Shown in pieces: positions 1 through 9,202 of a DNA stretch of 33,811 nucleotides. The stretch's first letter is position 1. Every line of letters begins with the position of its first letter. The translations under genes and the position numbers were made by a program. Under the pieces are notes generated by a model. It searched no databases. It saw nothing but the letters and a program-made list of their open reading frames with translations, and had not been told where the DNA came from. The DNA comes from Lachnospiraceae bacterium. GTDB taxonomy: Bacteria; Bacillota; Clostridia; Lachnospirales; Lachnospiraceae. The stretch is taken from positions 1-33,811 of the forward strand of contig JAILKT010000115.1 of NCBI GenBank assembly GCA_024693545.1. Reading direction: 5' to 3'.

Positions 1-1896
1 CATAACACGCCCGAACCTCAAAGGATCAATCTTTTTCTCGAGTGACTTCCAGATGTCGATCATATCCTCCACATCCTCAACACCCTCGAAATGCGAGTCA
101 TAAATATGCTCAATTACTGTTTTCCCCGACTTAAGAACATAATCATAGGGAAGTCTGTGGAAGAACAAAACAAGTTCATCCGGACAGGTTTCAAGATTCT
201 CATAGAGACTTCTTACAGGCTCATTATACTGACTGATATAATCCGTACCCGTACTGCCTCTTTCAACACCCAGTCCGTTCCTGTCGGAGCGGTGATATGT
301 ACCCCAGGGTGAAAATTCATACCCTTCTATGTCAGGTCCGTAATGATGTCCCGGACTGATCATCCAGCCGATTCCAAGCGGGGATGTATATTTTTCGTAT
401 GCGGGCCATGACATCATCAACATAGAAACTATCTTTTCGGCTGTTTCGTCGTCGTTGCCGAAAGTAACTCTTGCCCACTCATCCGCTATATCTTCGGGAC
501 TAAGTAAAGGATCAAACGAGATTCTGCCGAACCCGTAAAGGTTTGCACCCGCAAGATCATGTCCCGTCCAGTTCGGATCGTCACCGGTATTCGATACAGC
601 TACCATACCACAGTTTACACCGTTTCCTTTACCCGTAACGATGTCACGAACGATTCCGTCATCTTCGCCGTTGTACGTTTTAAAATCAAGGACCTGTTTA
701 AACATCGGTAAAAGGTAGCAGACATCTCTCTGCTGCCCCGTGTACTCCTGAGCAATCTGAAATTCGACCATCATATTAGTCTTTTTCAGTCCTCCGAAGA
801 GAGGTGATACAGGCTCTCTGACCTGGAAATCCATAGGTCCGTTCTTAATCTGAAGTATTACGTTATCGTCAAATTGTCCGTCAAGACCGATAAAGTTATC
901 ATAGCAAGCTCTTGCGCGGTCTGTCTTATGATCACGCCAATCCTGCTGACAATTGTATACGAAGCAGCGCCATATAAGGAGACCCCCGAAAGGTCTGACA
1001 GCTCTCGCAAGCATATTGGCACCGTCCGCGTGAGTCCTTCCGTAAGAGAAAGGGCCGGGCCTGCCTTCCGAATCGGCTTTAACCAAAAATCCGCCAAGTT
1101 CCGGTATGTCGCTGTACAGAGTTTCAGCTGTTTTTTTCCACCAGTTCGCAACACTCTCATCAAGAGGATCTGCCGTGTCTGTTTCACCGAGCGAAAGAGG
1201 TGATGCAAAATTCAGACTGACAAACAGTTTGATACCATAGTCCCCAAAAATTTTCGCAATTTCAACAAGTTCTCTTCTGTCATATCCCGAAATTAGGCCG
1301 GTTGCAATGTTGTTGACGTTGACATTATTAATGGCAACACAGTTAATGCCGACCGATGAGACAAGTCTTGCATATTCTCTGGTTCTGTCATCAACATAAA
1401 GATGATCATTTTTAAAAAAGAAGGATTTACCCGAATAACCCCTTTCGATCGACCCGTCAGGGTTATCCCAGTGATTCAGCATCCTGACAGATGACGCAGG
1501 TACTTCGGTCAATCTTTCTGTTTCATTGATCTTTCCGGTCCTGATAAGTGTAAGCACTCTGAACACTCCATAGAGTATGCCGCACGCGCTTCCCGACTTG
1601 AGCGTAACGGCTTTGCCGCTGACACTTACAGAATACGTTCCTGTCTTTTCAATTACAGACTTATCAAAAACAATATTTATACCGTCTGCCGAAACAAAAC
1701 TGTCAAAAATTATATCCGGCTCCCTGCCGTTAATGGTTTTAGAAGCCAGAATAACTTCATCGACTGCGGAAGAAAGTATACGTTTTTCAGCTTCTGAGGA
1801 TACTTTTAAACCACTGACAGAAAGACTTTTAAGGAAATCCCCCGTTCCTGTGGCGGCTTTGTTTTTGTAATCAAGCCAAGCATACTCGTAACTCAT
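1..1896 (-). CDS. GH67 alpha-glucuronidase, C-terminus cut by window edge
   Basis: Cytoplasmic exo-acting enzyme that removes (4-O-methyl)glucuronic acid from the non-reducing end of aldouronic acids derived from glucuronoxylan. The open frame runs 632 codons from ATG at 1896 to the window edge without a stop; GH67 proteins are about 670-700 residues, so only some tens of residues are missing. It has no signal peptide. Family motifs are clear: LVKADSEGRPGP with the expected catalytic acid E277, QIKNGPMDFQVREP with D356, and EFQIAQEY with E384, the pair forming the base. Their spacing (79 and 28 residues) matches my memory of the Geobacillus enzyme (E285/D364/E392). The gene is divergent from an AraC-type regulator with about 370 bp between starts. 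The short open frames on both strands between 858 and 1208 are shadows. Confidence 0.95.
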   Translation of the reverse strand, partial: MSYEYAWLDYKNKAATGTGDFLKSLSVSGLKVSSEAEKRILSSAVDEVILASKTINGREPDIIFDSFVSADGINIVFDKSVIEKTGTYSVSVSGKAVTLKSGSACGILYGVFRVLTLIRTGKINETERLTEVPASSVRMLNHWDNPDGSIERGYSGKSFFFKNDHLYVDDRTREYARLVSSVGINCVAINNVNVNNIATGLISGYDRRELVEIAKIFGDYGIKLFVSLNFASPLSLGETDTADPLDESVANWWKKTAETLYSDIPELGGFLVKADSEGRPGPFSYGRTHADGANMLARAVRPFGGLLIWRCFVYNCQQDWRDHKTDRARACYDNFIGLDGQFDDNVILQIKNGPMDFQVREPVSPLFGGLKKTNMMVEFQIAQEYTGQQRDVCYLLPMFKQVLDFKTYNGEDDGIVRDIVTGKGNGVNCGMVAVSNTGDDPNWTGHDLAGANLYGFGRISFDPLLSPEDIADEWARVTFGNDDETAEKIVSMLMMSWPAYEKYTSPLGIGWMISPGHHYGPDIEGYEFSPWGTYHRSDRNGLGVERGSTGTDYISQYNEPVRSLYENLETCPDELVLFFHRLPYDYVLKSGKTVIEHIYDSHFEGVEDVEDMIDIWKSLEKKIDPLRFGRVM

Positions 1897-1926
1897 AACA
1901 TACCTCTTCGTTTTATTTCATTCATG

Positions 1927-1955
1927 AGTATAATAATTTGGCTACGATCATACTA
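1927..1955 (-). promoter_or_regulatory. Possible GH67 promoter
   Basis: On the minus strand TATACT (1932-1927) follows a weak -35-like TAGTAT (1955-1950) by 17 bp, giving a leader of about 25 nt. The weak -35 would fit an activator-dependent promoter. It is tentative, because TATTAT a few bases away could be the -10 instead. Confidence 0.35.
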
Positions 1956-1960
1956 TTCAC
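1946..1960 (-). promoter_or_regulatory. Candidate AraC operator, copy 1
   Basis: Plus-strand GATCAT followed directly by ACTATTCAC. The second divergent region of the window, in front of the esterase gene, has GATCAT, five extra bases, then ACTAATCAC. Both copies overlap the -35 region of the gene driven leftward, and both have TCATGA 18-19 bp to the left. This is a shared-sequence inference, not a known site. Confidence 0.35.
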
Positions 1961-2264
1961 TTTTGGTTCAAATGATTATCATATATTGCTATTATTGCCC
2001 ACATGTACATATTCAACTAGTCAAATTTTGCTTTTTTCCTCTTTACATATTGCTTACCACATGCTATAATTCATTTGTTTCATCACAAAAAGGGATGTTT
2101 TTTACATTTATTACATAAAATAACAATGAATTTTTGGTTTATTTGTCCAATTCATTTATTCGCAATTTTTGAGTATCTAACTGTTTCTTTTAATTTATTC
2201 ATCTAATTGAATTTTGTAACAATAGATGCTCTTATTACGATTTAGTAAGGAGGATCAATATTTC

Positions 2265-3143
2265 ATGATTGAGATTCTAAACGGTATAGTAGAAACCGTT
2301 TCGTACGAAGGTATGAACGGAGTGCGTGTTTATCATAATGATGTCAACGAAAACTACCCCATTCACTGGCACAACGCCATGGAGATAATCATGCCGATCC
2401 ATAATTGTTATTACATCGAGATTGGCGGCATAAAATTTACGATCAATGAAGGTGATGTTCTTCTTATTCCTCCCGGAGAACTTCATGCTCTTTACGCTCC
2501 ACCGGTAGGCGAGCGCCTCATTATAATGATGGATTATGCGCTTATGTGTAATTTAAAAGGAATGGATTCCGCTCTTCGAAACTTCCATCCCTATAAACTG
2601 ATCGAGGCCGGTGTTGAAACCGAACTTGCCAAAAAGCTTTCTGTTATATTACTTGATATCGAAAAAGAATATTTCAGCCGTTTTCCTTTCAGAGAAGCCA
2701 GGATATACTCACAGCTGATAAATTGTTTCGTTCATATCGGTCGCGAATCGCAACGTAATGAAAGACAATTCGGAAATGTAAAATCAAACAAACAGCATGA
2801 ATATGTTGAAAAATTTTTACGCGTATGTAACTTTATCAACGAGCATTGCACCGAAGACGTAACAGTTGAGCAGCTTGCAGATATAGCAGGTTTTTCACGT
2901 TTCCATTTTGCCCGTCTTTTTAAGCAGTTTACCAATGTTTCCTATTATGAATACCTTACACAGAAAAGGATCGAACATGCCGAAAAGCTTCTTATAACTC
3001 CGGATATATCCATAACCGAAGTTGCGATGCAGTCGGGTTTCAACTCTCTTTCTACCTTTAACAGAGTATTCAAAAACATGAAACACTGTACACCGTCTGA
3101 ATACAAGGGACTCAACAGTCTGTCGGTATACGATCAGGTATAA
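2265..3143 (+). CDS. AraC-family transcriptional regulator 1
   Basis: DNA-binding regulator of 292 residues, probably sensing a sugar. The N-terminal half is a cupin-like AraC ligand-binding domain (HWH at about 34-36, GDVLLIPPGELH at about 63-74). The C-terminal half has two helix-turn-helix segments at about 200-222 (VEQLADIAGFSRFHFARLFK) and 249-270 (ITEVAMQSGFNSLSTFNRVF) and ends with the usual TPSEYK motif. I chose ATG 2265 because AAGGAGG (2247-2253) lies 11 bases ahead of it; an in-frame ATG at 2226 lies upstream of that site. It is divergent from GH67, its likely target, and is a paralogue of the regulator at 15690. Its stop is one base from the stop of the convergent dipeptidase gene. 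Confidence 0.92.
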   Translation: MIEILNGIVETVSYEGMNGVRVYHNDVNENYPIHWHNAMEIIMPIHNCYYIEIGGIKFTINEGDVLLIPPGELHALYAPPVGERLIIMMDYALMCNLKGMDSALRNFHPYKLIEAGVETELAKKLSVILLDIEKEYFSRFPFREARIYSQLINCFVHIGRESQRNERQFGNVKSNKQHEYVEKFLRVCNFINEHCTEDVTVEQLADIAGFSRFHFARLFKQFTNVSYYEYLTQKRIEHAEKLLITPDISITEVAMQSGFNSLSTFNRVFKNMKHCTPSEYKGLNSLSVYDQV

Positions 3144-3144
3144 A

Positions 3145-4632
3145 TCATAACAATTCAAGCGTTCTGGTAAGTAATTTCATAGTGCGATCTATCGAATCGA
3201 TGGCTATTTTTTCCTTTACGGAATGAATGTCATCGATTTGCGGTCCTATGGATATTATTTCGCAGCCTTCTATTTTAGATGCAAAATAACCGCATTCAAG
3301 ACCACCGTGAGTTACCGCGGTTACCATCTCCTGTCCGAAAAGTTCTTTATATGCTTTGCAAAGCACGTCCCTGAGCGGTGAAACGGAGACGAACTGCCAT
3401 GCAGGATAAGGATCTCTCACATTCCAAGTGCAGCCTTTTATCCGTTCCAGAGCATCTGTAACTTTATTTTCAAGCTCTTTTCTTCTCTCATCGTTACTCG
3501 AACGAAGCGAAAATGTCATTTTTAGATAATTGCCGTCGATTCTGACAGTTCCAAGATTCATCGAAGTATCAACGGCACCCTGACATTCCTTCATCATCAA
3601 AGTAACTCCCTGAGGTATAACGCTCATGGCCGAAAGAAATTCTTTCGTCTCTTCTGCACCAAGCAACATATCCTTGGCAGTGTATTCTTTTTCCGAGGAT
3701 ATAATATCTATGGAAATGAGCTTTTCCGTTTTCTGATAAATGATACGTTCTCTGTCTGCGATCTTTTTCAGTTCTTCGACAAGCTTATCAGAAATGTTTT
3801 TCTCCGTAACAAGGACAGCATATGCGTCTGAGCAGATCACATTATCAAATTTACCTCCGCAAAAATCGGCAATTGCATATGATATCCCTTTAACTTTCCC
3901 GAGTATATCGGTTATAACGCGGAGAGCGCTAAGCCTTCCCTTATGAATATCACATCCGGAATGACCACCGACAAGTCCCGATACCTCAATCTTTACAGAG
4001 GCAATTTTTTGTTGCTCCTGTGTTTTTTTACCAGATGTGCGTATTGGTGATGAAAGCCCCGGACGTTCTTTTGAAAGCGGGATACATACATCAAGTCTTT
4101 CACCTCCCGCACACGAGCAGGTAACAACTCCTTCTTCTTCACTGTCGAGATTAATGAGTTTTTTCCCTTTTAAAATACTTGTATCAAACTCGGCGGCGCC
4201 TGACATCCCTGTCTCTTCATCAACGGTAAATATTGCTTCTATCGCCGGCCTTGAATGGACTTTATCATCAAGAACGGCAAGTGCCATCGCTTCACCGATA
4301 CCGTCATCGGCACCGAGTGACGTCCCTTTTGCCGAGATCATGCCGTTTTCGATAATAAGTTCAAGAGGATCGCGGGCCATATCGATCGTGCAGTTATCTT
4401 CTTTTACGCACACCATGTCCTGATGTCCCTGAAGTATAACTGTACTGCCATGTTCGTTTTCCCTTTTAACGGCAGGCGCTTTGATCAGTACATTGCCTTT
4501 CCTGTCACGTATCGCCTCAAGTCCCCTTTCCTCGGCAAATCTCATAAGGTAATCTCCCGCAAGTGTACAATTACCGGAACCGTGAGGCATATCACAGATT
4601 TCTTTAAAGAACTTTAAAACCTTATCTTTCAT
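3145..4632 (-). CDS. pepD: PepD-type M20 dipeptidase (aminoacyl-histidine dipeptidase)
   Basis: Cytosolic zinc dipeptidase of 495 residues, the normal length for the PepD family, which cleaves Xaa-His and other dipeptides. Metal and catalytic motifs of the M20 fold are present: GHQDMVCVK (H70, D72), SLGADDGIG (bridging Asp about 109), TVDEETG (E139/E140), LDSEEEG (D163), and a late THGGLECG. The start at 4632 has AAAGGAG just upstream and overlaps the end of the GH115 gene by 11 bp, so the two are translated from one message. No sugar link is obvious. It may recycle peptides, or it may simply have been captured in this operon. I see no terminator hairpin at its 3' end, where it meets the AraC gene tail to tail. 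Confidence 0.93.
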   Translation of the reverse strand: MKDKVLKFFKEICDMPHGSGNCTLAGDYLMRFAEERGLEAIRDRKGNVLIKAPAVKRENEHGSTVILQGHQDMVCVKEDNCTIDMARDPLELIIENGMISAKGTSLGADDGIGEAMALAVLDDKVHSRPAIEAIFTVDEETGMSGAAEFDTSILKGKKLINLDSEEEGVVTCSCAGGERLDVCIPLSKERPGLSSPIRTSGKKTQEQQKIASVKIEVSGLVGGHSGCDIHKGRLSALRVITDILGKVKGISYAIADFCGGKFDNVICSDAYAVLVTEKNISDKLVEELKKIADRERIIYQKTEKLISIDIISSEKEYTAKDMLLGAEETKEFLSAMSVIPQGVTLMMKECQGAVDTSMNLGTVRIDGNYLKMTFSLRSSNDERRKELENKVTDALERIKGCTWNVRDPYPAWQFVSVSPLRDVLCKAYKELFGQEMVTAVTHGGLECGYFASKIEGCEIISIGPQIDDIHSVKEKIAIDSIDRTMKLLTRTLELL

Positions 4633-7525
4633 TGAATTCTCCTTTAAAGCAAGGGCCTAAACGACTGAAGGGAACCTTGAACGCAGCCGGATAAACTACG
4701 ATCTTTTCTATTGCGATATTCTGATCACCCGCAAAAACCTTTAATGAGCATGTTCCTTTTTGAAGATTTACCCCGGTCGAAGCAACATTGATCCCTGTCA
4801 TTACATTCCTGCTCCAAAGGCTGTTGGTAAAATGTGTTTTATAAGACTTATCACACGGTGTCACAGTTACCGTAGCACCATCGTTGACACTGATCTCAAA
4901 CCTCATCTCGTCTCCCATAACCACAGGGTTACGTCCGAGTGTATAGAAATCAAGTTTGTATTCTCCGGACATATCAATATCAAAGAGATACTCAAGGTAT
5001 GGTTTCTTTTCAAGACCGTAATAACTCTTGTCAAAAGGAACTGCTTTAACTGCATTATGCACTACTCCGAGACCGTTTACAAGAATAAAACTTCCATCCT
5101 CCGATTCACCGGCCGAAGCATAATCTCCTGCGGGAATAACTATCATTCCCGACGAGCTCTTATGTATAAACAGTTCACTACCCGATTCAAAAGGTCCGTA
5201 ATATACACGAACTTTATCTTTAATAACGGTATTGTCGCAGGGTGATACTTTCTCCGCAAAATCAAGCTCAACGCTTATGTCGGCATATCCTTTTTCCTTG
5301 ATCTTGTTTCGGTCTGCGCTTATCTTTACTTCAAGACAGTTCTTAAGCGCACTGTTAAAATGGCCGGATGTGGTACTAAGCGAAATATTTTTGTCTTCAC
5401 ATACTATCTTATAATCAAAATCATAAGGTGCCTTAAGGTCTATAAACAAACTTGTTTCCTCAAGGTTGGAGTCGGCAAGAACATATGATTCAAGTTTTTT
5501 CGAATCGGTCCACATCGAGCCGGTATGAAAGACAGAGCTGTCTTCAAAACTGAACAGTACAGCCTTCCTGTCAAGCGGATACACCTTGGTGCTTGTCGGA
5601 TAATTCCAAATATCATCATTCCAATTATTAAAACCGGTATGAGCCGACGCAAGCATATAATTCCACTTCCCGTTCAAAAATGAATGAAATTCCTTAACAA
5701 GAGCCTTATCTTTATCTATCATCTCTTCGATCATGGGAATATAATCGTTAGCTCTGAGTGCTCCTCTTCCGGCAAGGAATCTGTTCATTCCCGAATACAG
5801 ACCTGCCAGCATCGAATAAGCAGAAACCATTCCCTGGTAGTAAAACAGGCTCTCAAAAGCGATCTTTGCATCTTTTTCAATGCTTTCCCTTACAGAATTG
5901 CCGAGACTGATGATCTCGCGTGCAACACTTATCATTCTCTTCGTCTCATTAAATGCTTCAGGCGCAAATGAATCCGCATGAAGAGTCTCGGGGTGAACGC
6001 ATGAATTCATTCTTGTAAAAAGCTCCACAAATTCTATGATTTCCTGCTTTTTACCATCGGATACACTTTCCCCGAAGTTTTTATACACAAATTCCTTCAA
6101 ATATTTATCGGTAAGGTTGGGAACCGACCATTTTTCGTAATCATATGCAAGATCCATAAAATACGAAAGAGGCAGTTCGTTAAATTTAATATCACCGACA
6201 TTGACTATCCAAAGCTTTCTTACACCCGAATCATAAGCAAGCGTCATCTGATCCCAAACCTTGGGAAGAATGGTGCAGTTAACACATTCGTAGCTGATGG
6301 GAGCTCCATGATAATCAAAATGGTAATACATTCCGAAACCACCCTTGTGATTTCTGTCTTCCGGAGTGGGAAGTCCTCTTGTGTTGGCGAAATTATCATC
6401 GGAAAGAAGGAAAATAACATCTTCGAGCTGATCCCAATCCTTGAGACCCTGAGTATTTTCGTCGCCGTAATAGAAATCCTCAACCTCCTTATAAATGGCA
6501 AGCATTCTGTTGATCTCTTTAAGATCCGGCGAAACATTCTCTTTGAGAAGCCTGTACTGTTCGATAATAGCTGTTTTCAAAACATTTATATTATCTTCGA
6601 GAGTCGCATCCTCACCTAGAAGGAGAGAGTCGTCTTCTCCTCTCATTCCGATCGTGATTATGTTTTCAAATTCACGATTTCTGATCAAACCGTCTTTCCA
6701 GAAATTGCTGATAGCCTCGCCGTTCTTAACAAAACTCCATGTATTGTCATCCCCGTATTGCTTGTATATTCTCTGCCATTCCGCACCGGCACGGCAAAGC
6801 GGTTCATGATGCGATGTACCCATAACAATACCGTATATATCGGCAAGTTCGGCATTCTTTGTTCCGGGCCCGTCCTCTGAAAATACTTCAAACCACATAG
6901 CGGGCCACATATAATTGCCCTTAAGCCTGAGTATAAGCTTAAACACTTCATCGTACGCAGCAGAATTGGCACCTCCGAACTTCTCTATCGCCCAATTACC
7001 GAATGCAGGCAATTCATCATTAATAAACAGACCTCTGTATTCAACCGAAGGCTCTTTCGAGATAAAACCGTCCGTTATCTCTATTACAACATCATCTTTA
7101 TGTTCGGGCTTAACATCTCCCCAATAAATAAAAGGAGATACGCCGCATTTTTCCGATATATTTAAAAGGCCGTATATTGTTCCTCTCTTATCGGATCCGG
7201 CGATCACGAGTACTTTGCCCTCTCCTGCGGAGATATCTTTTGCGTCAAGGAAAAAATAACCGTAGCACTCTCTTTTTCCTCTGAGCGCATCCAGATTTAT
7301 CCTGCTCTCAATACTGTCAAGGAAAGGACTGCTATCGACAGTAGCCGCGACGATCGTATACCCCGAAAGTTTTTCGGGATACCCTGTTATACAATGGGGC
7401 TTAACGCCACATACACATTTAACATCTTCGGCAAGAGTATCCGCTATACGTTTAACTCCTTCAAATGCCTTTTCTTCAACAATGATACTGCATACGGCAC
7501 CGCCGATATTTATACAAAATGTCAT
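4622..7525 (-). CDS. GH115 xylan alpha-glucuronidase
   Basis: Removes (4-O-methyl)glucuronate side chains from xylan or xylo-oligosaccharides, including internal residues that GH67 cannot reach. The protein has 967 residues, typical for GH115. Family-type segments include SVEYRGLFINDE (about 160-171), LKGNYMWPAMW (about 201-211), GTSHHEP (about 236-242) and SDDNFANTRGLP with GGFGMYYHFDYHGAP in the barrel. A long C-terminal part of beta-rich character should hold the GH115 C-terminal domain. No signal peptide is seen, so it is predicted to be cytoplasmic. The start is ATG 7525, five bases after AGGAGG (7531-7536); an in-frame ATG at 7552 lies ahead of this site and is less likely. It is co-transcribed with pepD through an 11-bp overlap. 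Confidence 0.95.
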   Translation of the reverse strand: MTFCINIGGAVCSIIVEEKAFEGVKRIADTLAEDVKCVCGVKPHCITGYPEKLSGYTIVAATVDSSPFLDSIESRINLDALRGKRECYGYFFLDAKDISAGEGKVLVIAGSDKRGTIYGLLNISEKCGVSPFIYWGDVKPEHKDDVVIEITDGFISKEPSVEYRGLFINDELPAFGNWAIEKFGGANSAAYDEVFKLILRLKGNYMWPAMWFEVFSEDGPGTKNAELADIYGIVMGTSHHEPLCRAGAEWQRIYKQYGDDNTWSFVKNGEAISNFWKDGLIRNREFENIITIGMRGEDDSLLLGEDATLEDNINVLKTAIIEQYRLLKENVSPDLKEINRMLAIYKEVEDFYYGDENTQGLKDWDQLEDVIFLLSDDNFANTRGLPTPEDRNHKGGFGMYYHFDYHGAPISYECVNCTILPKVWDQMTLAYDSGVRKLWIVNVGDIKFNELPLSYFMDLAYDYEKWSVPNLTDKYLKEFVYKNFGESVSDGKKQEIIEFVELFTRMNSCVHPETLHADSFAPEAFNETKRMISVAREIISLGNSVRESIEKDAKIAFESLFYYQGMVSAYSMLAGLYSGMNRFLAGRGALRANDYIPMIEEMIDKDKALVKEFHSFLNGKWNYMLASAHTGFNNWNDDIWNYPTSTKVYPLDRKAVLFSFEDSSVFHTGSMWTDSKKLESYVLADSNLEETSLFIDLKAPYDFDYKIVCEDKNISLSTTSGHFNSALKNCLEVKISADRNKIKEKGYADISVELDFAEKVSPCDNTVIKDKVRVYYGPFESGSELFIHKSSSGMIVIPAGDYASAGESEDGSFILVNGLGVVHNAVKAVPFDKSYYGLEKKPYLEYLFDIDMSGEYKLDFYTLGRNPVVMGDEMRFEISVNDGATVTVTPCDKSYKTHFTNSLWSRNVMTGINVASTGVNLQKGTCSLKVFAGDQNIAIEKIVVYPAAFKVPFSRLGPCFKGEFNER

Positions 7526-7573
7526 ACACTCCTCCTGTTCATAAGCCGGCAAAAGCTTCCTTGTTTACCCAAA

Positions 7574-7579
7574 ATTATA
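7574..7579 (-). promoter_or_regulatory. Extended -10 box for the GH115-pepD operon
   Basis: Minus-strand TATAAT preceded by TGG, an extended -10 arrangement, gives a start about 42 nt before the GH115 ATG. No good -35 lies 16-18 bp upstream (TGGACT is 19 bp away), which suggests activation by a regulator. Confidence 0.5.
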
Positions 7580-7797
7580 CCAAACAGTAAGCACTGAAAG
7601 TCCACGGTATAAAAAAACAAAAAATATAAACGGAACAAAAAATCCATCAATTCTAATTAATATGAAACTGATGAAAAGACAAAAAGAATTAAAGATAAAG
7701 CATACGAGTCGGGATCGCACGAATCATCCTATGTATCATTATAAACATTTATTTAAAAAAGTGTAGTCAGATATTACTATGTTTATACTCAAAAAAA
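7580..7797. other. AT-rich non-coding spacer upstream of the GH115 operon
   Basis: This spacer runs from the GH115 promoter to the terminator of the oxidoreductase operon. It holds no gene I can support. It contains an imperfect inverted GGAT/ATCC pair at about 7713-7731 that could be part of an operator, but there is no second copy to support it. Confidence 0.4.
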
Positions 7798-7824
7798 TAC
7801 AGCTCCGAAACATCCGGAGCCGTA
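7791..7824 (-). terminator. Rho-independent terminator of the 2-oxoacid oxidoreductase operon
   Basis: A 10-bp stem (7798-7807 with 7815-7824, one G-T pair) with a 7-base loop is followed on the minus strand by seven T (7797-7791). It sits 25 bases beyond the stop of the gamma-subunit gene. Confidence 0.88.
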
Positions 7825-7849
7825 TAAAAAAGTCACTCAATTTTTCCGA

Positions 7850-8386
7850 TCACTGCTGTGCACCTATGGAAAGTGCTTTCTTGTTGGATTCGATCATTGC
7901 CGCTTTCTTAGGCGGAATACACTTCAAAAGGCCCTGATCGAGAGATTCCTGAGATACAAAACCGGTTTCTTTAAAGAGTTTTCCTACAAGAATCATATTT
8001 GCAAGTCCTTTAATACCGTTTTCATCTGCAAGAACAGTTGCGGGCACGTAATAAACAGTCACATCGGTTCTTTCAACTTTAACATCTACCGTTGAACTGT
8101 CAACAATTATTGTTCCGCCGCTAACTACTTTATCCATAAACTTGAGAAGTGAAGGTTTATTCATTGCAACAAGAACATCAGGATTAACAACAAGAGGTGA
8201 TCCAATAGCATCTTTACTGATAACAACGCTGCAGTTACATGTACCGCCACGCATTTCAGGGCCGTATGAAGGAAGCCAGCTGATCTCGGCCCCGTCAACG
8301 AGTCCCGAATAAGCCATTACTTTACCTGCAAACAGAATACCCTGTCCACCGAAACCGGCAAGAAGTACATTCATTGTCTTATCCAT
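7850..8386 (-). CDS. 2-oxoacid:ferredoxin oxidoreductase, gamma subunit
   Basis: Gamma subunit (178 residues) of the four-subunit enzyme that oxidatively decarboxylates a 2-oxoacid to acyl-CoA and reduces ferredoxin. It shows the family opening LLAGFGGQGILFAGKVMAYSGL (about 8-30) and WLPSYGPEMRGGTCNCSVVIS (about 38-58), both typical of the pyruvate/ketoisovalerate oxidoreductase gamma domain. The start ATG at 8386 shares one base with the stop of the beta gene (TAATG), with GGAGG at the end of the beta frame, so translation is coupled. It is the last gene of the operon and is followed by a strong terminator. Confidence 0.92.
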   Translation of the reverse strand: MDKTMNVLLAGFGGQGILFAGKVMAYSGLVDGAEISWLPSYGPEMRGGTCNCSVVISKDAIGSPLVVNPDVLVAMNKPSLLKFMDKVVSGGTIIVDSSTVDVKVERTDVTVYYVPATVLADENGIKGLANMILVGKLFKETGFVSQESLDQGLLKCIPPKKAAMIESNKKALSIGAQQ

Positions 8387-9132
8387 TAGTTCTCACCTCC
8401 TTTATCCTTATATACACCGAGAGGATAGTAAGGAAGCATGTTGTTTTCAAGCCATTCAACAGCAGCCTTGGGTGACATACCCCAGTTTGTGGGACATGTT
8501 GAAACAACTTCAACTATAGAATATCCAAGACCGTTTATCTGATTCTCAAAAGCCTTCTTGATAGCCTTTTTAGCTTCATTTACATGCTTTACATTGTCAA
8601 CCGTAACTCTCTGCGCAAGCGCAACTCCGTCAAGAGTAGAAAGCATCTCGCACATTCTTATGGGATAACCGGCAACCTTAACATCACGTCCGTAAGGAGT
8701 TGTCTGTGTTATCTGTCCGGGAAGCGATGTGGGAGCCATCTGTCCGCCTGTCATACCGTAAATAGCATTGTTGATGAAAATAACGGTAATATTCTCACCA
8801 CGTGTTGCGGCATGAACGGTCTCACAAGTACCGATCGCTGCAAGGTCACCATCGCCCTGATATGTAAATACAACATTATCGGGCTGTGCTCTCTTAATTC
8901 CTGTTGCTACTGCCGGAGCACGACCATGGGGTGCCTGTACCATATCACAATTAAAATAATTATAGCTGAATACCGAACATCCAACAGATGCAACACCGAC
9001 TGCTCTGCCTTCACAGCCAAGTTCATCAATTGCTTCCGCAACAAGACGATGAACGATACCGTGAGTGCAACCGGGGCAATAATGGAAAGGAATATCGGTA
9101 AGCGCATGAGGTTTTTCAAATACTATAGCCAT
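8386..9132 (-). CDS. 2-oxoacid:ferredoxin oxidoreductase, beta (TPP-binding) subunit
   Basis: Catalytic subunit of 248 residues that binds thiamine pyrophosphate and an iron-sulphur cluster. Visible motifs are YCPGCTHG (about 18-25, cluster ligands and substrate region), GDGD at about 93-96 and NNAIYGMTGGQ at about 121-131, the TPP/Mg signature. The start is set at ATG 9132, because GAGGAGG lies just before it, rather than at the in-frame ATG at 9153, which precedes that site. It forms an operon with the alpha gene (70 bp upstream) and the gamma gene (one-base overlap). The protein is short, lacks fused domains, and is more like the ketoisovalerate/oxoglutarate class than single-chain pyruvate oxidoreductase. 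Confidence 0.92.
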   Translation of the reverse strand: MAIVFEKPHALTDIPFHYCPGCTHGIVHRLVAEAIDELGCEGRAVGVASVGCSVFSYNYFNCDMVQAPHGRAPAVATGIKRAQPDNVVFTYQGDGDLAAIGTCETVHAATRGENITVIFINNAIYGMTGGQMAPTSLPGQITQTTPYGRDVKVAGYPIRMCEMLSTLDGVALAQRVTVDNVKHVNEAKKAIKKAFENQINGLGYSIVEVVSTCPTNWGMSPKAAVEWLENNMLPYYPLGVYKDKGGEN

Positions 9133-9202
9133 TTCTTTGCCTCCTCTAAACATGTGTATGAAAACACATATCAGTTCTCATTCTAAAGTCATTAAAATTC
9201 TG

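Larger units (their letters stand above)
1897..2264. other. AT-rich divergent intergenic region
   Basis: Non-coding region between the divergent GH67 and AraC genes. It is very AT-rich with many T-runs on the plus strand. I see a possible GH67 promoter near the left end and no convincing promoter for the regulator. A 64-codon plus-strand frame at 1924-2118 has no ribosome binding site and a low-complexity hydrophobic translation, so I treat it as chance. Confidence 0.6.

Noticed and set aside
1924-2118. Small plus-strand open frame in the intergenic region at the left
   Set aside because: AT-driven low-complexity translation, no ribosome site, and it overlaps the likely GH67 promoter.
8584-9186. 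Plus-strand open frame opposite the oxidoreductase beta gene
   Set aside because: Shadow of the coding strand with no start signals or recognisable protein.
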